Shown here: positions 61,683 to 64,000 of the stretch, piece by piece
How the letters are laid out: each line of letters opens with the position of its first letter
How positions within the stretch are numbered: position 1 is the stretch's first letter
NCBI RefSeq assembly: GCF_902702775.1
Contig: NZ_LR738724.1
Coordinates: 2,046,001-2,110,000, forward strand
Direction of reading: 5' to 3'
From: Streptococcus suis
Lineage (GTDB): Bacteria; Bacillota; Bacilli; Lactobacillales; Streptococcaceae
Length of the DNA stretch: 64,000 bases
Made by a program: the position numbers and the translations under genes
Notes under the pieces: model-generated
Databases searched by the model: none
What the model was told of the DNA's origin: nothing
What the model saw: only the letters and a program-made list of their open reading frames with translations

Positions 61683-63371
61683 ATGAATCAAAAACAAGTG
61701 ATTGCAGAAAGATTGGCTGCCATCCTTCCGAGTTTGGAAGTGGAAGCTATCTACAATCTGCTAGAAAAACCAAAATCATCAGAAATGGGCGATATTGCCT
61801 TCCCAGCCTTCTCACTTGCTAAAGTGGAACGCAAGGCTCCACAGGCTATCGCAACGGACATCGTTGAAAAACTCGATACAACTGGCTTTGAGAACGTTGT
61901 TGCAACCGGTCCTTACGTCAACTTCTTCTTGGACAAGGCTGCTATCTCCCACCAAGTCTTGACAGATGTTATTACTGAAAAAGACCAATACGGTCAACTC
62001 AACATTGGTCAAGGACGCAATGTAACCATCGACATGTCTAGTCCAAACATTGCTAAACCATTCTCAGTTGGACATTTGCGCTCAACCGTTATCGGTGATG
62101 CCCTTGCTAACATCCACGAAAAGCTTGGCTACAAGCCAATCCGCATCAACCACTTGGGTGACTGGGGTAAACAGTTCGGTATGTTGATTGTTGCCTACAA
62201 ACTTTGGGGTGACAAGGCTGCGGTCGAAGCAGACCCAATTTCAGAACTCCTCAAACTCTATGTGCGTATCAACGCTGAAGCGGAAGAAAAGCCTGAGTTG
62301 GACGAAGAAGCTCGTCAATGGTTCAAAAAATTGGAAGATGGCGATCCAGAAGCTCACGAGCTATGGCAATGGTTCCGTGATGAAAGCTTGGTTGAATTCA
62401 ACCGCATCTACGACAAACTCGATGTAACCTTCGACAGCTATAATGGTGAAGCTTTCTACAACGATAAGATGGACGAAGGTATCCAAATCTTAGAAGAAAA
62501 AGGACTTCTTCAAGAATCTAAAGGTGCAAGAATCGTTGACCTCGAAAGCTACAATCTTCCACCAGCCCTCATCATGAAAACAGACGGTGCAACACTTTAC
62601 ATCACACGTGACATGGCAACAGCTATGTACCGCAAACGCACTTACGACTTTGTGAAAAGCATCTATGTCGTTGGTCAGGAGCAAATCAACCACTTCAAAC
62701 AGCTCAAGGCTGTCTTGAAAGAAATGGATTTCGACTGGAGCGACGATATGACCCACATCACCTTCGGTCTGGTTACCAAGGATAAGAAAAAACTCTCTAC
62801 TCGTAAAGGAAATATTATCCTACTCGAGCCAACTCTAGATGAAGCTATTTCACGCGCTCTTACTCAAATCGAAGCTAAAAACCCTGACCTTGAAAACAAG
62901 GAAGAAGTGGCACACGCAGTTGGTGTAGGCGCTGTTAAGTTCTACGACCTCAAAACCGACCGTGACAACGGCTACGACTTCGACCTAGAAGCTATGGTTT
63001 CCTTCGAGGGCGAAACAGGTCCTTACGTACAATACGCATACGCCCGCATCCAGTCTATCCTGCGCAAGGCAAACTTTGTACCAAGCGCAGAAAATGACTA
63101 CAAACTAGCTGACGCAGAAAGCTGGGAAATCATCAAGCACATCCAAAACTTCTCAAACGTTGTAGAACGTGCCGGTGACAAATTTGACCCATCTCTCATC
63201 GCTAAATATGCTATCAACCTAGCTCAATCCTTCAACAAGTACTACGCACACACGCGTATCTTGGATGAAAGCCCAGAGCGTGACAGCCGTCTAGCACTTG
63301 CCTACGCAACAGGACTTGTCCTCAAAGAAGCTCTACGTCTTCTCGGCGTAAAAGCACCAGAAAAAATGTAA
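61683..63371 (+). CDS. argS: arginyl-tRNA synthetase
   Basis: Charges tRNA-Arg. The 562-residue class Ia synthetase has an N-terminal Add-1 domain, the HIGH-like motif in [20 protein letters not shown], the KMSKS-equivalent KKLSTRKGN and the C-terminal anticodon-binding helices ([15 protein letters not shown]). GGAGG precedes the ATG. It is divergent from argR; its own terminator follows. Confidence 0.97.
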   Translation: MNQKQVIAERLAAILPSLEVEAIYNLLEKPKSSEMGDIAFPAFSLAKVERKAPQAIATDIVEKLDTTGFENVVATGPYVNFFLDKAAISHQVLTDVITEKDQYGQLNIGQGRNVTIDMSSPNIAKPFSVGHLRSTVIGDALANIHEKLGYKPIRINHLGDWGKQFGMLIVAYKLWGDKAAVEADPISELLKLYVRINAEAEEKPELDEEARQWFKKLEDGDPEAHELWQWFRDESLVEFNRIYDKLDVTFDSYNGEAFYNDKMDEGIQILEEKGLLQESKGARIVDLESYNLPPALIMKTDGATLYITRDMATAMYRKRTYDFVKSIYVVGQEQINHFKQLKAVLKEMDFDWSDDMTHITFGLVTKDKKKLSTRKGNIILLEPTLDEAISRALTQIEAKNPDLENKEEVAHAVGVGAVKFYDLKTDRDNGYDFDLEAMVSFEGETGPYVQYAYARIQSILRKANFVPSAENDYKLADAESWEIIKHIQNFSNVVERAGDKFDPSLIAKYAINLAQSFNKYYAHTRILDESPERDSRLALAYATGLVLKEALRLLGVKAPEKM

Positions 63372-63374
63372 TCA

Positions 63375-63400
63375 AAGCCTTCGGCTATCAGCCGAGGCTT
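63375..63400 (+). terminator. argS terminator
   Basis: A 11-12 bp stem AAGCCTTCGGCT / AGCCGAGGCTT with a 3-base loop and a following T-run (one wobble pair). Confidence 0.85.
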
Positions 63401-63550
63401 TTTTTCTACCACATTGCCTACTATCGTTTCCGATTCCTTATCACAACAACTCCTTATGCCAAATGAAAATCAAAAAGATTCATTTCAATTACGAATATAT
63501 AGATGGGAGGTACACGTGATACCTCTACATCTACTACACAAGGAGAAATA

Positions 63551-64000
63551 ATGAAAACATTCTTGAGAAGAAAAGGAATCGCCTGTCAGCTTCTAGCCGC
63601 CATTTTCATTGTCGGTATCAATTTACAATCCCCACCTTCAGCCTCAGCCAATGCGCGAGGAAATGACTATCCCTACACAGCAGTTGATGCAGTCGATCCA
63701 TGGAGACTCTACACACGCCAGTGCACCTCCTTTGTAGCCTTTCGACTTAGCACAGTTAACGGTTTTACATTGCCACCTGCCTATGGTGATGCCAATGTTT
63801 GGGGCCATCGTGCCAAGCAAGAAGGTTATCAAGTTAACAGGACACCTACTGTCGGCGCCGTTGCCTGGTGGGAAACTCCCATGCATGTCGCATGGGTTTC
63901 TGCGGTAAATGGAGATACCGTAGAGATCGAGGAATACAACTACGGTGTTCGCTATACCTACGGAAGGCGAGTTATCCCCAAAAATGCCGTTAGCGGCTAC
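63551..64000 (+). CDS. secreted CHAP-domain protein (runs off the window)
   Basis: At least 150 residues, open at the right edge. The signal peptide (MKTFLRRKGIACQLLAAIFI, cleaved near ASA-NA) is followed almost directly by a CHAP domain with Cys in YTRQCTSFVAFRL and His in PMHVAWVSAV, then EEYNYGVRYTYGRRV. The start follows AGGAGAAATA. It differs from the other CHAP protein in this window (no helical linker, domain at the N-terminus). Any C-terminal wall-binding domain is outside the window. Confidence 0.85.
   Translation, partial: MKTFLRRKGIACQLLAAIFIVGINLQSPPSASANARGNDYPYTAVDAVDPWRLYTRQCTSFVAFRLSTVNGFTLPPAYGDANVWGHRAKQEGYQVNRTPTVGAVAWWETPMHVAWVSAVNGDTVEIEEYNYGVRYTYGRRVIPKNAVSGY

Noticed and set aside
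1-64000. Prophage, integrative element or genomic island
   Set aside because: No integrase, phage structural genes, transposase or conjugation genes were seen; gene content is housekeeping plus typical streptococcal metabolic modules.

Overview
This window looks like chromosomal DNA of a low-GC streptococcus, most probably Streptococcus suis. The evidence is the argS/argR/mutS block, a giant cell-wall-anchored amylopullulanase (ApuA-like), an SntA/CpdB-like anchored nucleotidase, a troABCD-like manganese system, a streptococcal-type small SRP RNA and sortase motifs LPITG and LPATG. I see no prophage, integrated element, rRNA operon or CRISPR array. Species assignment and the names apuA, sntA and tro come from family recognition, not from a search.

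Layout. 0-5.7 kb: a surface-glycan-type group (pyruvyl transferase, GT8-GT2 fusion glycosyltransferase), pgi, a P-loop protein, the SRP RNA gene and tadA. 5.9-16.5 kb: an L-ascorbate module, with ulaA-B-C-D-E-F, a PsiE-like membrane protein and the PRD regulator ulaR in one direction, then ulaG and transketolase, which consumes the D-xylulose 5-phosphate the pathway makes. Two near-identical operators precede ulaA and ulaG. 16.7-24.3 kb: the 2101-residue amylopullulanase and its LacI-type regulator, sharing an identical 15-bp operator. 24.6-32.5 kb: a polar amino acid ABC transporter, a secreted CHAP protein, leuS and pepO. 32.5-37.2 kb: tro-like Mn/Zn transporter genes and a divergent DtxR-type regulator; about 540 bp of degenerate repeat DNA separates troA from troBCD. 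37.2-49.9 kb: small membrane proteins, dtd-rel, sntA, housekeeping genes (rsmE, prmA, rarA) and a structured locus at 47.3-47.8 kb that resembles a type I toxin-antitoxin pair interrupted by a chain of hairpins. 50.0-54.6 kb: a probable 6S RNA, tRNA-Lys(CTT) and the anaerobic ribonucleotide reductase cluster, with NrdR-like boxes and a deletion remnant of a metallophosphatase gene. 54.7-64 kb: a second amino acid ABC transporter with a C26 peptidase, a frameshifted small membrane gene, mutS, argR, argS and the start of a second CHAP protein that runs off the window.

The most interesting unexplained region is 47,340-47,770. It has convergent transcription signals, each with its own terminator, a strong Shine-Dalgarno, a 10-bp 5'/3' inverted repeat, a short hydrophobic peptide ending in KK, and four consecutive hairpins lying between the ribosome binding site and that peptide.
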